Part shown: in pieces, positions 63,550 through 64,000 of the stretch
Layout of the letters: every line of letters begins with the position of its first letter
Numbering within the stretch: position 1 is the stretch's first letter
NCBI GenBank assembly: GCA_037039925.1
Contig: JAXRKP010000552.1
Location: forward strand, 168,501 to 232,500
Source: Doris montereyensis
Taxonomy: Eukaryota > Mollusca > Gastropoda > Nudibranchia > Dorididae
Length of the DNA: 64,000 nucleotides
Direction of reading: 5' to 3'
Program-made: the position numbers and the translations under genes
The notes under the pieces: generated by a model
Databases searched by the model: none
Told to the model about the DNA's origin: nothing
What the model saw: only the letters and a program-made list of their open reading frames with translations

Positions 63550-64000
63550 GAGATTTCTATAGCGTCCATACATCGATATGCTCTAGGCGCTTTATAATAT
63601 CAAAGATATACAAGAAAGAGTCAATAAAAATTGACAACATCAGAAAGAAGTCTCTCGAAAATAATATGTTTTCAACTGTTTTTTGAAGAAATGGATGTTA
63701 GGGCTGTTCTTGGTGATCATTGGCAGAGAGTTCCAGACCATGGGACCATTGAATGAGAAGGCTTTCACTTTCATGCCTCATTTCGTATTTGGAATGGGTG
63801 AGGTAAGGAGGATTTATTCCCAGACCTCAGTGGGCGGGGTGGCTGGTATACCACAGTTCAGACATATATACTGGAGCTGTTCCATGTAATGAGTTGTAAA
63901 CCGTGCAAGCAATCTTAAATTCAATGCGCTTGTGAACTGGAAGCCAGTGAAGGTCTTATAAAACTGGCGTGATGTGATCTGTTGTTTTTGTCCTGGTGAC
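63550..64000 (-). mobile_element. LINE 3' coding tail, runs off the window
   Basis: On the - strand, from 64000 inward: HITPVL, DLHWLPVHKRIEFKIACTVY, NSLHGTAPVYMSEL, then HESESLLIQWSHGLELSAND. This is a CR1/L2-type post-RT tail (LHWLPV..RI.FKI..). A stop within HITPVL*DLHW shows decay. Confidence 0.85.

Overview
This is an AT-rich stretch of animal (eukaryotic) nuclear DNA. It carries three spliced genes set in long introns and intergenic DNA full of minisatellites, SINEs, LINE fragments and DNA-transposon-like repeats. The gene set is conserved in animals. The repeats, especially tRNA-headed SINEs with a core like those reported from molluscs, suggest a lophotrochozoan, perhaps a gastropod. 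The species cannot be fixed from the sequence. Nothing bacterial, phage or CRISPR-like is present. || Layout: 1-784 is upstream sequence. POLDIP3 (SKAR/PDIP46, an RRM-type mRNA-export and translation adaptor) runs on the + strand at 785-16916 in nine coding exons. 16917-30414 is a 13.5 kb gene-poor convergent spacer with SINEs and short arrays. ECD (ecdysoneless homologue) runs on the - strand at 46524-30415 in fourteen coding exons. 46525-52638 holds a (TAA)n tract and a decayed CR1/L2-like LINE on the - strand. NAT9 (GNAT-fold N-acetyltransferase 9) runs on the - strand at 62027-52639 in seven coding exons. 62028-64000 holds a G/C-ended repeat, a second long (TAA)n tract and another LINE 3' tail. 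|| The three genes are housekeeping genes with no obvious joint pathway. POLDIP3 and ECD both touch mRNA processing, but adjacency alone is no evidence of cooperation. Exon phases chain cleanly through NAT9 and through the first twelve ECD exons. POLDIP3 needs three one-base corrections and the last two ECD exons need about four, mostly next to G or C homopolymers. Assembly error explains this better than gene death. || The most unusual structure is around ECD exon 7 (39324-39452). It lies between two minisatellites: the upstream array repeats the exon's own acceptor region and the downstream array repeats its exon end plus donor site. Other notable items are a GC-AG intron in POLDIP3, a minisatellite split by two different transposon-like insertions, a 1.06 kb repeat present in the first introns of both POLDIP3 and ECD, MITE-like elements with GCATARCTGCCAACC ends, several SINE families (two sharing a core), and LINE 3' ends that all run into (TAA)n microsatellites.
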